Shown: positions 11,589 to 22,798 of the stretch, in pieces
Layout: each line of letters opens with the position of its first letter
How positions within the stretch are numbered: position 1 is the first letter of the stretch
Source: Moniliella sp. 'wahieum'
Lineage: Eukaryota > Basidiomycota > Moniliellomycetes > Moniliellales > Moniliellaceae
Length of the DNA stretch: 64,000 nucleotides
Reading direction: 5' to 3'
NCBI GenBank assembly: GCA_003971905.1
Contig: RSEE01000027.1
Location: forward strand, 186,001-250,000
Position numbers and translations under genes: made by a program
Notes under the pieces: generated by a model
What the model saw: the letters and a program-made list of their open reading frames with translations, nothing else
Databases searched by the model: none
What the model was told of the DNA's origin: nothing

Positions 11589-12168
11589 AAAAACCCAGCC
11601 CATACCCATCTCAATCCCGTTCCCTCTCACACATGGCGCGAAGAATGCAACTTGGTGCCGGCCAAACGAGGCATGCCGCTCTCGCGCTATGCAGTTGGTG
11701 CGCCCCACCCGTTCTTTCCTTAACTGTGAGCGGGAATGGTCTCTGGTTGTCTGTGTCCAGCATGTGATCGGGTGGGATGTGTCTGGAGGTAGCATGGTGA
11801 ACAGAGAGACATCTTGTTGGAGGCATCGTTGGAGAGAGTGAAGGTGGAATGTCCTCGGCTGAATACATTTTCCACACTCCTATTGCTGAGGCCAAAGGAA
11901 AACAAAGCCAAAAAGCGAAGCCAAATCCGAGCCGGGCAAAGCCGCAGCTAGGCACGTGCCTCCGCGTGTGGCGCAGCCTCGTTAGCAGGCGAAAGGACGC
12001 AGCTGCTGTTTGACTGGGCGGAACACCGCACAGACACCTGACGCCTGTCAGTACTCAGTCCACAGGGCAATCTAACTTTCCGCGCTCGTTCTCACGCTCG
12101 TTACGCCACCAGTCATCCCCCTGCCGCCCCGACACGCTCCAGCCTTATCATCACCATCATCCTCTGAT
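11589..12168. other. Intergenic between GNAT and GAR-domain genes
   Basis: 3' flank of the acetyltransferase and promoter of the next gene. No conserved coding or RNA feature recognised. Confidence 0.4.
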
Positions 12169-14524
12169 GCCCTCTTCTCTCCGCGCTCCGTTCGTCGCGA
12201 TAATGGTGCCTGCCCCGGCAGCCCAGCGCTCGCGCACGCCTCCGGGTCCATTTCCCGAACCAAAGCGACCTCAGCCCCGTCGGCAGTCAGCACAACACTT
12301 CCCCCCCGGCTAGCGCCGCCGACCAGTTTTTCACCTGCCTCGATGCCGTTCGTAAAGCAGTCTATGCCCAGGAAGAGAGGAGACATGCCGCTTCCCAAGG
12401 AGCGGGAAACGATGGTGCCCCGGCCACGGTGGACGGAGGAACGATGGCGCAGGTGGATGATACTTTCTACCACGCCACTATCGCTTTCAATCGATTTCAT
12501 TCCCTCCTTTCCCTGTGCACGACAGAAGGGGAACGGAGTTTGATGACCCTGCACGATCCCGCAGTTCTTCCTCGCTAGCAAGTGGGACCAGTTTGGATCA
12601 AGAGCTGTGGGAAGGAGGACACCTGGGTCCCTCTAGCCCACAGGATGTGCCCCGACGTGGTCGGCAAGCGCTGCTTTTACGTGCCGAGCAACTTACAGCG
12701 GTTTGGGGCGAGGTGCAGGAAGAAGTAGACCTCCTCCGGCGCGAAGTGGTGGAGGACAAGCAGATGCATGTGTTTGCTTCGGTGGTGGGGCAGGCGAATG
12801 AGCTAATGGACTCGCTTCAGCGCGCGCTGGATGCACAACAGGACGTGGTTCATCAATGGAGCCAAGTTGAGACATCTGTTTCGGCCGTGCTGGGACCGCC
12901 CCTGCCCCGTGGAAGCCCCCAACCCACGCAGACCCATTGGATGCTCAAGTCAACCGTGGAGGAGGTCGAGAAAGGATTCACCGCCGTCGAAGCGTTTGGC
13001 TCACAACTTCAAAACACGGGGAAAAAGACTGAGATCAAAGTGGGATATTACGTGCCTAGTGTGGAGCGGGCGTTTGCTGGGTTGGGTGCCATGCTCCATT
13101 CCCGCACTACGTTGCACGGTGGAGAGGAGCGGATGCGCCAGCAAGCTGTCACACGTTGGGATCGGCTCACGGAAGCCTCGGCAGCCCGGAGCAAGGAGAG
13201 CAGAAGGTGCAAGGCACAGCAAGAAAAGGTTCTGCTTCTGCTGGCAAAGGAACTCCTGACATATAACGATGCAGATCCTACTCTGGTACAGTCCGCCCTC
13301 GCCCTTGTTCTCGCCGCCAATGCCGTCGGGGAGAGCAAGCGGAGCAACGAGCACCCATCCCCCCCAAATGGTACTACTACCCCACCGGGACCAAAAAGAA
13401 GATACCATCATCTTCGTCTTCTTCCTTGTCTCGCCTATCTCGATCACGCCCCCCCGTGAGCTTGGGCAAATGGACGCCTTCCCCTTCGCCCTCGGCAACC
13501 AGCCGGCAGCGCATGTCACACCAGGTTTCAACAGCGCTAACTCACCCACTGAGCACCGTGCCATCCGCCTCCACCCCTGCCGCCGAGGGCCCGACCAGCA
13601 CACCGCCCTCTCCCCTATCGGGTTCTGCTCGGGGAAGAAAGCGGATGCGCGTCTGTTGCGCCCGTCTGTTCGGGGCTCCGAAGGCTCTGCCCGATCCACG
13701 AAAGGAGTGCCCTTTCCTGCGCAGACCATATCCAGCTCCTGCCTCCAAGACCTGCCAGGTCCATTGTTCCCCACATCCCGCTCGGTGGGCAAGCTGGACA
13801 GCACCCACTCCCTTTATGATTCCTCGGCGTCGCCTTTCTCTTCTCCAAGTGTGACCAGTGCAAGTGGCGCCAGTGGCAGCGGCACCACCACCACCGCTAC
13901 CTCTGCCTCCTTTTCCACTCTCCCCACCCCCCGTCGACGCGGCGCGACAGGTGCTCGAACGGCGTCATGCGCCTCCGTTGGCTCGAGTACGAGCACCGTT
14001 GCTCCTACCCCCCCCAGTCGCCCGCGACGAGGGTGGAGACGGTGCGTGGCCCAACGCCCGATGCGGGCGTGGTGCAGCGTGCCCGCCGCTTAGGTGCGTT
14101 TGGCCCGGTGTCATCCCGCCCGGCGTCCCGATCGGACCCCCGAGTGCGAACCCCAAGTTTTTCCCGTGCCTCGTCCCGCGCTTCGGCCCGAGAGACAGTT
14201 TACGGCGAAAGCTCGGGGGGGCACTACCGGCCGAACAGGTTGGATGCTCTGGACGTTGCGGTGGCCAGGGTGGCCAATACGTTAGGAGTCAGCATTGGCC
14301 GTCTTGAGCCTCCCCTGTCGCCGGGGCAACGGTTGGACTTGAGCCCTGGGAAAGAGCTGCAGGGCCGGTACGTACTGGCGGGGCTTCCGGTCAGTTGCAA
14401 GGTCCTCCAGCTCCACCGAGGCCGGCAGGATGGGAAGGCGAAGACGGTGTGCAAAGTCATGGTCCGCTCGGAGGGGATGTGGCAGGACCTCGAGACCTGG
14501 CTCTTGAACCACATTGAGCGTTGA
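12169..14524 (+). CDS. GAS2/GAR-domain cytoskeletal protein with helical N-terminus (Kar9-like candidate), frame-broken
   Basis: The C-terminus is a clear GAS2-related (GAR) domain, a microtubule-binding fold: RLDALDVAVARVANTLGVSI, LEPPLSPGQRLDLSPGKELQ, GRYVLAGLPVSCKVLQLHR, AKTVCKVMVRSEGMWQDLET, WLLNHIER, stop at 14522. The N-terminal half is helical (FTCLDAVRKAVYAQEERRHA, QLTAVWGEVQEEVDLLRREV, VVGQANELMDSLQRALDAQ, VEEVEKGFTAVEAFGSQL, VPSVERAFAGLGAMLHSRT). The middle, 13400-14200, is Ser/Pro/Thr-rich and basic. I infer a microtubule-cortex linker. Fungal Kar9-type proteins have a comparable helical N-terminus and disordered middle, but I cannot confirm that domain. Start is uncertain; ATG 12169 is the first suitable one. 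Frame changes occur near 12300, 12530, 13400 and 13960. Confidence 0.7.
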
Positions 14525-15519
14525 CATGTGGACAAGCACCGCTGCCTATCCGGGAACCCCCCGCTCTTTCGTATGGTCCCATCAAACACGTTGAATTGCC
14601 TCGTATCTACCTTTACATTGTCATACCCCATCTTGTTTCCTCCATGGCGGATTGCCCTCGTCCTATGTGTATCTAAGGTCCAAGTCACCGCCCCGCCCCT
14701 CTCCCTCCTCCATACTTACCTCCCTGAACAAAGATGCATTCCCTCGTTGGCCTTCAACTCCGACAAGGCCGCCTTTTCTGCACAGGGTGGATAATGCGGG
14801 CCACCGCCACTGGGGTGTATCAGGCTTCGGCCACCTCTCGGGGACGATCACTCGAGGTAGGATGGGAACCACACGAGTTAGGACAGTGGCCCCACAGGTC
14901 CCGTATCTCCCCCATGTAGTTTGTATCCAGGTGAAGGAAGCTAAGCGCCTCTTGGGTTCTAGGAGCAGTGTGATGGCCCCTGCTCTGCTCACTCGCCTGA
15001 ACCTATAGGCCACGAGGCCTTCTCTCAACCTACCCCATCCCACCAACAACACAGTATTACAGGCCAAGATACGCCAGGGAGGCAATATACCATCCCTGTG
15101 TGAGTTCATGTAGATGGGCTGACCTGCGATTTCTATCTTGACAGCCTTTGCCGCAGATGAGCGAATGGATCGAATCCAAAACTAGAAAAAAGCCAGGGAT
15201 GCGTGGGGGACATCGGATCGGATAGAAGTAAGACGTCGGAGAGAGAAGGGGAGGGAGATCAGGAGGTGCAGCACAGAAAGACAAGCTTGGGTCGAGAGAC
15301 CAAGAAGCATAAGCGGACTTTGCCAGCGACGATGGTAAGACCCGGAAAAAAGAGGGATGTCAAACCCAACCCCCCAGCGCGTGGGGGCGGTATATACATA
15401 GAGCTTGTCAAGCAAGGTGGGGAAGATGTGAGTCCATGAGAATGCGCCCGAAATGAAGGCCGGGGCAGGTATGGCGGGGCCAGGTGCGATAAAGTAAAGA
15501 AGAGGTGCGTGGATGGGGC
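14525..15519. other. Convergent 3' interval
   Basis: Lies between two convergent genes. A 148-codon open frame (14663-15109, minus) and overlapping plus frames have no recognisable motif. I do not call a gene. Confidence 0.35.
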
Positions 15520-15982
15520 TTAGTGGGCCAAGCCATGGGTGGCCGCGGTCCGCTCGGCTTCGAGACGTTGCTTGTTGGCTTGGAACGCCGCGTGACGCAC
15601 TTGGTCTTGCATTGCACACTTGTGTTGCTCCGGCAGGCGGTGTTGGGCGCAGAATTGGAGCTTGCAGTGCGGGCACTCACCCACCAGCCGCACCGCAGCA
15701 TCCCGGCACTGGGCATTGGCACCCTCCTGGGTCAGCTGGCCTGCATTGTGTTGGCAGCGCTTCTTGCCTCCGCCGCGGAGGCGGAGAACGAGACGCAGGT
15801 CGTCGGACGGGAGCGACTCGGCATCGGCGACCCACGAGTGGGTTGCGGGAGAGAAGAGCCTGCTCGTCTACCGCAAAGCCAGCTAGGCCGTGGAGGAGGG
15901 CCTTGGCCTGGGCGCCGGTGGCGCCAGCGGGGAGGGAGAGGGGCCAGGCGTGGCCGGACACGGAGCGGACAGTGAGCTGCAT
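15520..15982 (-). CDS. Ubiquitin-like domain fused to AN1-type zinc finger (Tmc1-like), frame-broken
   Basis: Small stress or proteasome-associated protein. ATG 15982 opens a ubiquitin-like domain: MQLTVRSVSGHAWPLSLP, then GAQAKALLHGLAGFAVDEQA, then [18 protein letters not shown]. The last part matches the end of ubiquitin (LRLRGG). An AN1-type cluster follows: CRDAAVRLVGECPHCK, FCAQHRLPEQHKC, with two more Cys upstream (RCQHN, NAQC). The tail is basic and helical (RHAAFQANKQRLEAERTAA), ending THGLAH with TAA at 15520-15522. Total about 154 aa. One frame change near 15830-15850 (an extra C). S. cerevisiae Tmc1 and Cuz1 are AN1 proteins linked to metalloid and proteotoxic stress; I infer a similar role. 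A di-Gly followed by KK leaves open cleavage by a deubiquitinase. Confidence 0.78.
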
Positions 15983-16968
15983 GGCGGACTGGGGGGCGGG
16001 GTCAGGAGGGGAGGAGGCAGACGAGGGCAGGCAGGAGGGGCAGGGCGTACGCAAGCGAAGGGCGGGGAGGAGAGAGCGGAGGCGGGTGTGGAGGTGGAGG
16101 TGGAGGGGGAGAGAACAGAGGGGAGGTGTTATCGGGGCTGCTGAGCGGGGGGCGGGGCGCTGGTTTGAGGGGCCAGGCGACCTGCCTGTCTGGGCCACAG
16201 CCGGCCGGCTGAGGCAGAGCCTGCGACTGGGTTGGTGAGTTGCCTGGGCGGAGGCCGCGTCAGCGCGCCAGCCTCAGCGCCGACGCCACACATTAGGTCA
16301 GCACCCCTCACTTGTTACTCGCCGGCTGTTCCTGAGCCCCGCAGCACGGCGCCAGTGTGTCTCCTTCATGTCCCACATGACATCATCGCCATGGCGATCT
16401 TCCGTCTTCGCCATCATTCGTCAGCGTCATGCATCATTCACGCACGCCTGGCCTCCGCGCCTTGCGCTGGCCTCCGAGTGCCTCCCCACGGCTTCAGCCA
16501 TCCACTCCTCGATCCTCAATCACCGATCCCCTCGTTCAGCCACTCGGTCCTTTCAGTCGGCGGACTCAGATCCTCAGAATGCACTCCATTCTGAACTCGG
16601 TCTGAGTCTTGAACATTCCACCGCTTTTCTCCGCAGCTTGACGGCACTATACTGCCTTGGCCAGTTTCGGCCACTTTTTCGACAGGCTTCGGCCGTTGCT
16701 TCGAGACCATTCAGGTGGTGCGCCCTCTTACTTGATCTTGTGCGCCTTTTGGACAACTCATGTCCGACATCGGTGTTCAACCCATGCATTGCCATGCTGC
16801 GCATGCTATGGGCCCTACCATAGTGGCAATAGCTACTCTGCATAGATCAATCGCATCTCAGGTCTCTCACGCCCATCTCCTCTAGGAGCCCCCCGGCGAT
16901 ATAGAGACTATTAAGCGCTAAACATTTGGCAGCAGGCCATGGCTCGAATCAGTAGTTACTCAGTTGCC
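15983..16968. other. Intergenic upstream of AN1/UBL gene
   Basis: Promoter of the minus-strand AN1/UBL gene and 3' flank of xylulokinase. A 151-codon frame at 16368-16823 (plus) lacks motifs and the GC-rich third positions of neighbouring genes. I treat it as non-coding. Confidence 0.35.
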
Positions 16969-18439
16969 TCAATAGTTGTCGGCAACCCGAGGGTACACCC
17001 TACTCTGGGCCGCCTTGTACTGCTCCCGCACCACCGGCGACGCCACCGGCTGGAGTATAGTGTCTGTTGGGGTCACCCACTTGGGCTGCGAGCCCAACAG
17101 AACCCAAGCCGCCTGCACTGCACCTCCACGGGCCACATACTCCCCTGGGGTAGGCACCTGGATCGGAGCGTCAAACACGTGACGCGCCACCTGCTGCACG
17201 GCCTTGTTCGACGCCGCTCCACCAATCAGGACCATACGACGTGCCTCGACGCCTTCTTTGATCAGCGCCGCCACGCCGTCCTGCAGCGAACAGAGTAGAC
17301 CCTCGACGTAGGCCCGGGCCAGGTTGGCGCGCGTACAGTTGGTTTGAGTCATCCCCATCAAAGAGGCGGTAGCGTCTGGCAAGTTCGGCGTCCGCTCTCC
17401 GACAAAATAAGGGATAAGTGTCAGTCCCGCCGCGCCCGGGGGCGCTTGCAAGGCGAGATGGGCCAGTTGCTCCACATCCACGCCCAGGAGCTCACACCCA
17501 GCTCGCAAGATCAAGGCGCCATTCAACGTGCAGACCAAGGGAGCACTCGTCCGTCTGCAGCACAGAACCCAGCAACGGTGCCGGTGGCATCAGACGGAAC
17601 CTGATCGGTGGGCGCAAAGACTGCGCCGCTCGTCCCGATCGACACCACCACGTCGCCCGGCTGCACGCCCAGACCCAATGCGCCGCCCGCATTGTCCCCC
17701 GCACCTGGACCGACCAGGATGCCATCCACTGTTTCTCCAGCCCGCTCATTCGGCGCCAAGACGCGCGGCAAGATAACATGATTGTTCTCTTGGGGGGAGC
17801 CGGCTTGCCTCGCTTTCCGGCCAAAGGCCAGCTCAAACAGGTCAAAATCGTACTGTCCTGTGTGGGAGGACCAGTATGCCGTCCCGCTCACGTCCGACCG
17901 GTCTGTGACAAGCTTCTCGAGATCCGGTCCACGAGGCGCATCGGCACGGCCTTGGGGACCGTAGCCCATCAGCCGCCAGGTAAGCCAATCGTGTGGCAGG
18001 GCAATCGCCGCAACACGCCGCGCATTGTCTGGCTCTGCATCGCGCAGCCAACGCACCTTGGACGCAGTGAAGCTTGCCACCGGCACTAGCCCCGTTCGCG
18101 CCGCATACTTCTCCGCCCCCCCCACTTCGGCAATCAGCGTGCGCGCTGCACCGGCGGAGCGGGTATCGTTCCAAAGCAATGCTTTCCGCACTACCTTACC
18201 GTCTTTATCAAGGGCCACCATGCCATGCTGCTGCCCGGCAATCGAGATGGCCTTGACGTCGGCAAGCCCGCCGGCTTGCTTGATGGCCAGGTGAAGCGCC
18301 TCCCACCAGGCTTCGGGATCGACCTCCGTCCCGCCCGGATGAGATGCGCGACCTTCTCGACAGGAGTGCCCGTATGGGCATCAAGAATGACTACCTTGCA
18401 CCCCTGGGTTGAGGAATCGACTCCTGCGACGAGCGGCAT
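16969..18439 (-). CDS. xylB: Bacterial-type xylulokinase (FGGY family), probable horizontal acquisition
   Basis: Phosphorylates D-xylulose to xylulose-5-phosphate, feeding the pentose phosphate pathway. ATG 18439 gives [20 protein letters not shown] (first phosphate-binding motif). Then come [66 protein letters not shown] (substrate site), [34 protein letters not shown] (catalytic Asp in GDN), [49 protein letters not shown] (adenosine motif) and [20 protein letters not shown]; stop at 16969. About 485 aa, intronless: the size and wording of actinobacterial XylB, whereas fungal xylulokinases are about 570-620 aa and start with a different motif. Frame changes near 18330, 18220 and 17535 match the window-wide indel rate. 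Composition matches its neighbours. Confidence 0.93.
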
Positions 18440-19978
18440 GGTCGGGGGCGATGGCAAGACGAAGGCGCAACACCATGCATCCTGGCCAAATCGGGCCAGA
18501 AGAAGTGGCTGGCGGGCCGCTGCAAAGGCCTGGTGGCGTGGCAGAGCGTGGCACGTGCGGACCGGGGCAGGCTCGCCGCCGCATTAGGTAACCACCCGAG
18601 CAGATCCTAAAAGTTTCCGCGACGCAAGTGGAGGCAAGAACATTTTCTTTTCCGAGTTTTGCATCTTAAGAAGCCAAGCCGGCCGCCTTCTCTGCCTTTT
18701 TCCCACCATCCCTCAACCCAGCCCAAGCACACAGCGGATCGGGTACCAACGCAGCAACCCTGTCCCCCAATGCCCTCTTGTGCTTCGTATCCGCCAGATC
18801 AACTCCCTCCCGCCAGCATTGAGCGCCAGCAACCCTTGCTAATTCAGGACTCCGCGCTATTCGGTGCGCGGATGGATCCGGGAAACGCAAGGAAGACCAA
18901 CCGGCAGCCTATACGCATTATGCCGCCCCTGCCCATTCCAGCGGGAGGCATAAGAAAGGCGCGCCGACATCTCTTCCTCCCCCTCTCATCTCCAATGCAT
19001 ATCTTGGGTCAACTCACCTCGTCTGCTGGCAGTTTTTTTTCGAACATCGTGTGGCCAGCTGTCCCGTGTAGGATCCTCCATCTCGGCGAACGCCCTTGGC
19101 CCTTTTCCTTGCCTTGTGGTGTGATGCCCCGCCCCAGGCGGAGGATGGCAGAGCGAACGTTTTTGGGCCCCGTATCTACCTGGTTCCGACGTTCCCGTCC
19201 GCGGGCGATTGTCAACTGGGTTCGTAAGGGGTCCTACATTCTTGGCCCAATGCATCGGTTTCTTTTAATTGTGTGCACATCTAGTGCCATGGCCGACGTA
19301 TTACATGTGTAAGCCAGCATTATTACCGCAGTCACATCATCGCCCTGCTGTGCCCTGAATCGGAAGCAAGATGCAACACCAGCGTTAGGCAGATTCTCTG
19401 ATCCAGTCGCTTTATCATATTTCTCCTCCCACTGAAGATGTCGGCTTAGGTTATGATACACCAGAAAATGATGAGGAGGCGGTGGCTTGCAGGCCAGAGT
19501 TGGCCTGGTGAGGTGAGCTGAGCCAGTGGGGCGCATCTGTGTTGACCGAATAGTAGGAAACTGTTGGACTGGAGACAGGGCAGAGAAGAGGTCCACAAGA
19601 GAGAATGAAGGGAACAGGGGCAGCGTCACAGGCTGTGGACATGCTAGGACGATCCTGCTGTGAGGAAACAACTAGTGGAATCGAGATGAATCTGGTCTAT
19701 TGACTGGGGTCCAGAGGAGCTGCCTTGGCCTCTGAGTGGGCGGTTACGTGAAAAGGTGGAGAGGATCCATTGACATGGCGAAACGATACAGCCGTCGCAG
19801 TAGGGTGGCTATGGAAGTGCGTCATGCTCCCGCAGCAGGGCGGCACGTGGCGCGTATCTTGAGCGGCGATATATGCGTTGGGGCGCTCCTCTCCCTCCGC
19901 CATCCGCTCTCCCTTGCCGACGCCTCTGTGCTGCCCCACTGCCTTCGTGTGCGCTGACTGCTGCGTCCTGCGCCGGCT
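18440..19978. other. Divergent intergenic region, xylulokinase / Byr4-like
   Basis: About 1.5 kb carrying the promoters of two divergent genes. A 217-codon plus frame (18659-19312) shows no motif or coding bias. I see no xylose isomerase, sugar transporter or regulator next to the xylulokinase. Confidence 0.4.
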
Positions 19979-21969
19979 ATGCCGCCGCCGCCCGCCGCCT
20001 CCGTCCAGCCTCTGCCCTGTCCTCATGCTCCGCCAGCGCCACCGACAGCCTCCTCGCTCGCCCGAGCCCCCTCGGCGCCAGCGTCTCCATCGCCACCTCC
20101 ATGTCCGCCTCCACCTCCACGTCCGCCTCTGCCTCCGCCCCCGCCTCCGCTTCCCCTTCTGTCTCTGCGCCTGCCTCCACCGCCCCCTCCACCGCAGCCT
20201 CCATCAGCCCCTCGTCCTCATCCCTCCAGCTTCCCTCGTGGGTCCCACTCCTCTGACTCGGAGCCCTCCGATGCCCCCTCGCCCTGCCCACCATCTGCCC
20301 AGCGCAGGGCTGGAGCTTGGCACTGGCTTTGATCCAGACGAGCTGGATGCTGCATTTGGCTTTGCTATGCCCGCGTACCCGCCTTCCGTTTCTCGTCCGC
20401 ATATCTCAGCTTCGGCTGCATTCATGGTCCCACAGCCTCGCTGGAAGACGAGCTGGAGGGCTGGCGTTACCCGACGCAACCCCCCTGGCCAATGGCATGG
20501 AGCAAGGCTTGGAATGGGACCTTCCGGCCCCTCTCGAGGACCTCGGTGCGAGTGATCGCCGTGTCTGGCCTAACGTATCCGATTCACCACCAACCAATAG
20601 CCCTCGATGTCCCGGTCCAAGCTAAGCAGCGTGCCTGTATCTGGCCATACCCGCCCTCCTCAAGCAAGGAGCACCTCCCTTCCCCCTCCTCCCTCGCACG
20701 ACTCTTTCCCGTCTTTAGCCCTCGGAAGACCCAAATCTTCAAAGAGGGGAGGTAGCTTTCCTCCTACCGCGTTTACTACCATGAAGCTTCGCATCCTGTC
20801 ACCTCGCGCCAGGAGCTTGAACGTCGTCCGCTCAATCTCGCAGTTGCTACTCTGCGTGGGGCGCGCCTGCGCCAAAACACCCTCCCTGGACTGAGCATCG
20901 TCACTGCCATGGGCTCTTTCTCCCCCCAGGACCCACGGGAGAGCACGGACGCCAATACCCTTTCTTTCCTCCTCACCTAAAGCCTCACCGAATGCATCCC
21001 CCTGCCTCTCCCCAACTCGGGGGAGGGGGCACACTTACCCGCTCTGACTTCCAACGTGCGTCTCGATCACAAGGCTCGCCTGCCAGGTCGTCTGGGTCTC
21101 ATGGCTTGATGGGATGGAGGAAACGACTGTCTCCCGTGCCACATGGCTTCCACGGGGCACACCCCAAGTCCCCTCGAGTACACCTGTGTCCACCCCCAAG
21201 TTCACCACTGCCTCCACCTTGGGCACAGGGACAAGTGTGCGTCCCTTGCTCTTCCGAATCTGTCAGTTCCACCCCGGAACGCCGAAGCTTAACAGACGTG
21301 GTTCGTTCCCCGCGCTTTCTCTGCGTTGGGCCTACGAAGCGAGACCCTACGCCCGCCTCGCCCAAGATCGGCAGGATCTGGCACTCTCGGAAGTCTCGGT
21401 CGCAGTGGGTGTGGCCTCCTTTTCGGCGCCCTCTTACTCCGGAGGGCACATCGCCCTTGAACCCCGAACCGCAGGAGAAAAGGAGGAAGCGATTACCTCT
21501 CCTCCTTCCCAAACGAGATCTGGGCGCAGTGCCCGTGCGATGATGGTGGACCAAATGCGGTTTGACCCGATCCGGCGCACTTGGTTGCGCATCGCACAAG
21601 ATGGGATCCAGGAAGAAGAAGACTTGCTCCGTCCCTTTGGCGAGATGGACGAGGACGAGGCTTGGCTGACAGGCAAAGTAGAGCGGGCCGAGACACCCAC
21701 CCCTTCTTCCTTGGCCCCAGGGGAGACCAAACCGCGGAATCGCAACCAGCATCACTGCGAGTGCGGATGCGCAACTCGGGCCCCCTTCTATCTGGGAAAA
21801 AGTCTTCGATCTGGGCCTTGGGCCATTCTCTTCGCCGTCCAACTCCGGCAGCTTCGACCCGGCTCTGGTCCCACTAGGTCTGACGCCGGAGCTGGAACAG
21901 AATTGTGAACAAGCCGAACAGGTCCACCGGGACCAATGCCGGCTGCTGGGGATTGATCGTGGGAGATGA
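19979..21969 (+). CDS. Possible Byr4/Bfa1-like mitotic-exit GAP subunit, frame-broken
   Basis: The strongest signal is the C-terminal block MVDQMRFDPIRRTWLRIAQD then EEEDLLRPFGEMDEDEAW (21546-21670), resembling the FDP...W...EEEDPF motif of fungal Byr4/Bfa1. It is followed by FDPALVPLGLTPELEQNCEQ and AEQVHRDQCRLLGIDRGR ending at TGA 21969. Byr4/Bfa1 is the GTPase-activating partner that inhibits septation and mitotic-exit signalling at spindle poles. The N-terminal part is Pro/Ser/Ala-rich with low complexity (20000-20230). Acidic segments LELGTGFDPDELDAAFGF and LEDELEGWRYPTQPP follow. Several frame changes lie between 20240 and 21500, so the middle cannot be read as one frame. Alternative: an unrelated Ser/Pro-rich protein with a chance match. 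The start ATG 19979 is a guess. Confidence 0.5.
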
Positions 21970-22798
21970 CATGACGCTCTCTCCCCCCACCCCACTCCTT
22001 TTTCCGTCTCACCGCGTTTGGGCGTTGTTTGTCATTCTTTTGGGCGCTGGACGGTGGGCTCCAGGTTGTCTTTTGGATCGGTTGATCTGTGTGCAGGGCG
22101 ATCCAAGTCTCCCTGCTTTGTACTTTTGACGGCCCGATCGGTTTTTTTTTCGCGCGCCAGATATATACCAACCAACACTTGTTCTTTTTCTTGGGCCTGC
22201 CTTTCGGGGTCGTATTTCTACCTTCTTTTCTTTGTTTGCCTTATCCTTCCTCGCCGCCTGCCCAGCCTATCCGCCCTGCTCCCCTGCGCGGCGGCCATCG
22301 ATGATCTATGCTTCTTCCCTGTTGTACGCTTCGTATCCTATCCCCACCCCGGCCATGCTTGACCATAAGCTCTTCGTCCCGTGTCACTCGGGTTCCCAGG
22401 CATATCCTCCTTCTTTTTTCACTTCTGACTGGCAGCATAGACACCTCCACAGGAGCAGCGCATCATGCAGGCGAAGCGAGAGCAGGGGACCCGCCCGCTC
22501 CAACCCCCAAGCGTGAGAAGCCCATCAGGGGCCAAGGGGAGCCAGATGGGCGCTGCTCAGCCGAGCTGAGGGCTCGGCTAGCGACGCTCTTCCGCCTGGT
22601 TCCGCCTGCCGGACAAGCCCGGAAGGCTGCCAGGGGCCGCGGCTGCCTGTTTGGGCAGGCGGCGCGCCCGCACGGCCAGTGGCGACGTGGCAGCGCACGG
22701 CAGCGCAGCGGGGCGCCCCCGGCGCGCCCACTCTAACACCGCACGCCGCCCCCCACCACTGCGTAGCACACGCGCCTCTTCCCTCGGCCGTTGGCGCC
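21970..22798. other. Intergenic upstream of SPA2
   Basis: 3' flank of the Byr4-like gene and promoter of SPA2. Pyrimidine-rich stretches occur at 21980-22030 and 22140-22280. No gene recognised. Confidence 0.35.

Noticed and set aside
16969-18439. Bacterial contamination as the source of xylulokinase
   Set aside because: The gene is flanked on both sides by eukaryotic genes in one contig and has matching composition and indel rate; still worth checking with reads.
19977-20402. Minus frame with an acidic Glu/Ala/Val repeat
   Set aside because: Complement of a Ser/Ala/Pro low-complexity stretch in the plus-strand gene; no independent support.
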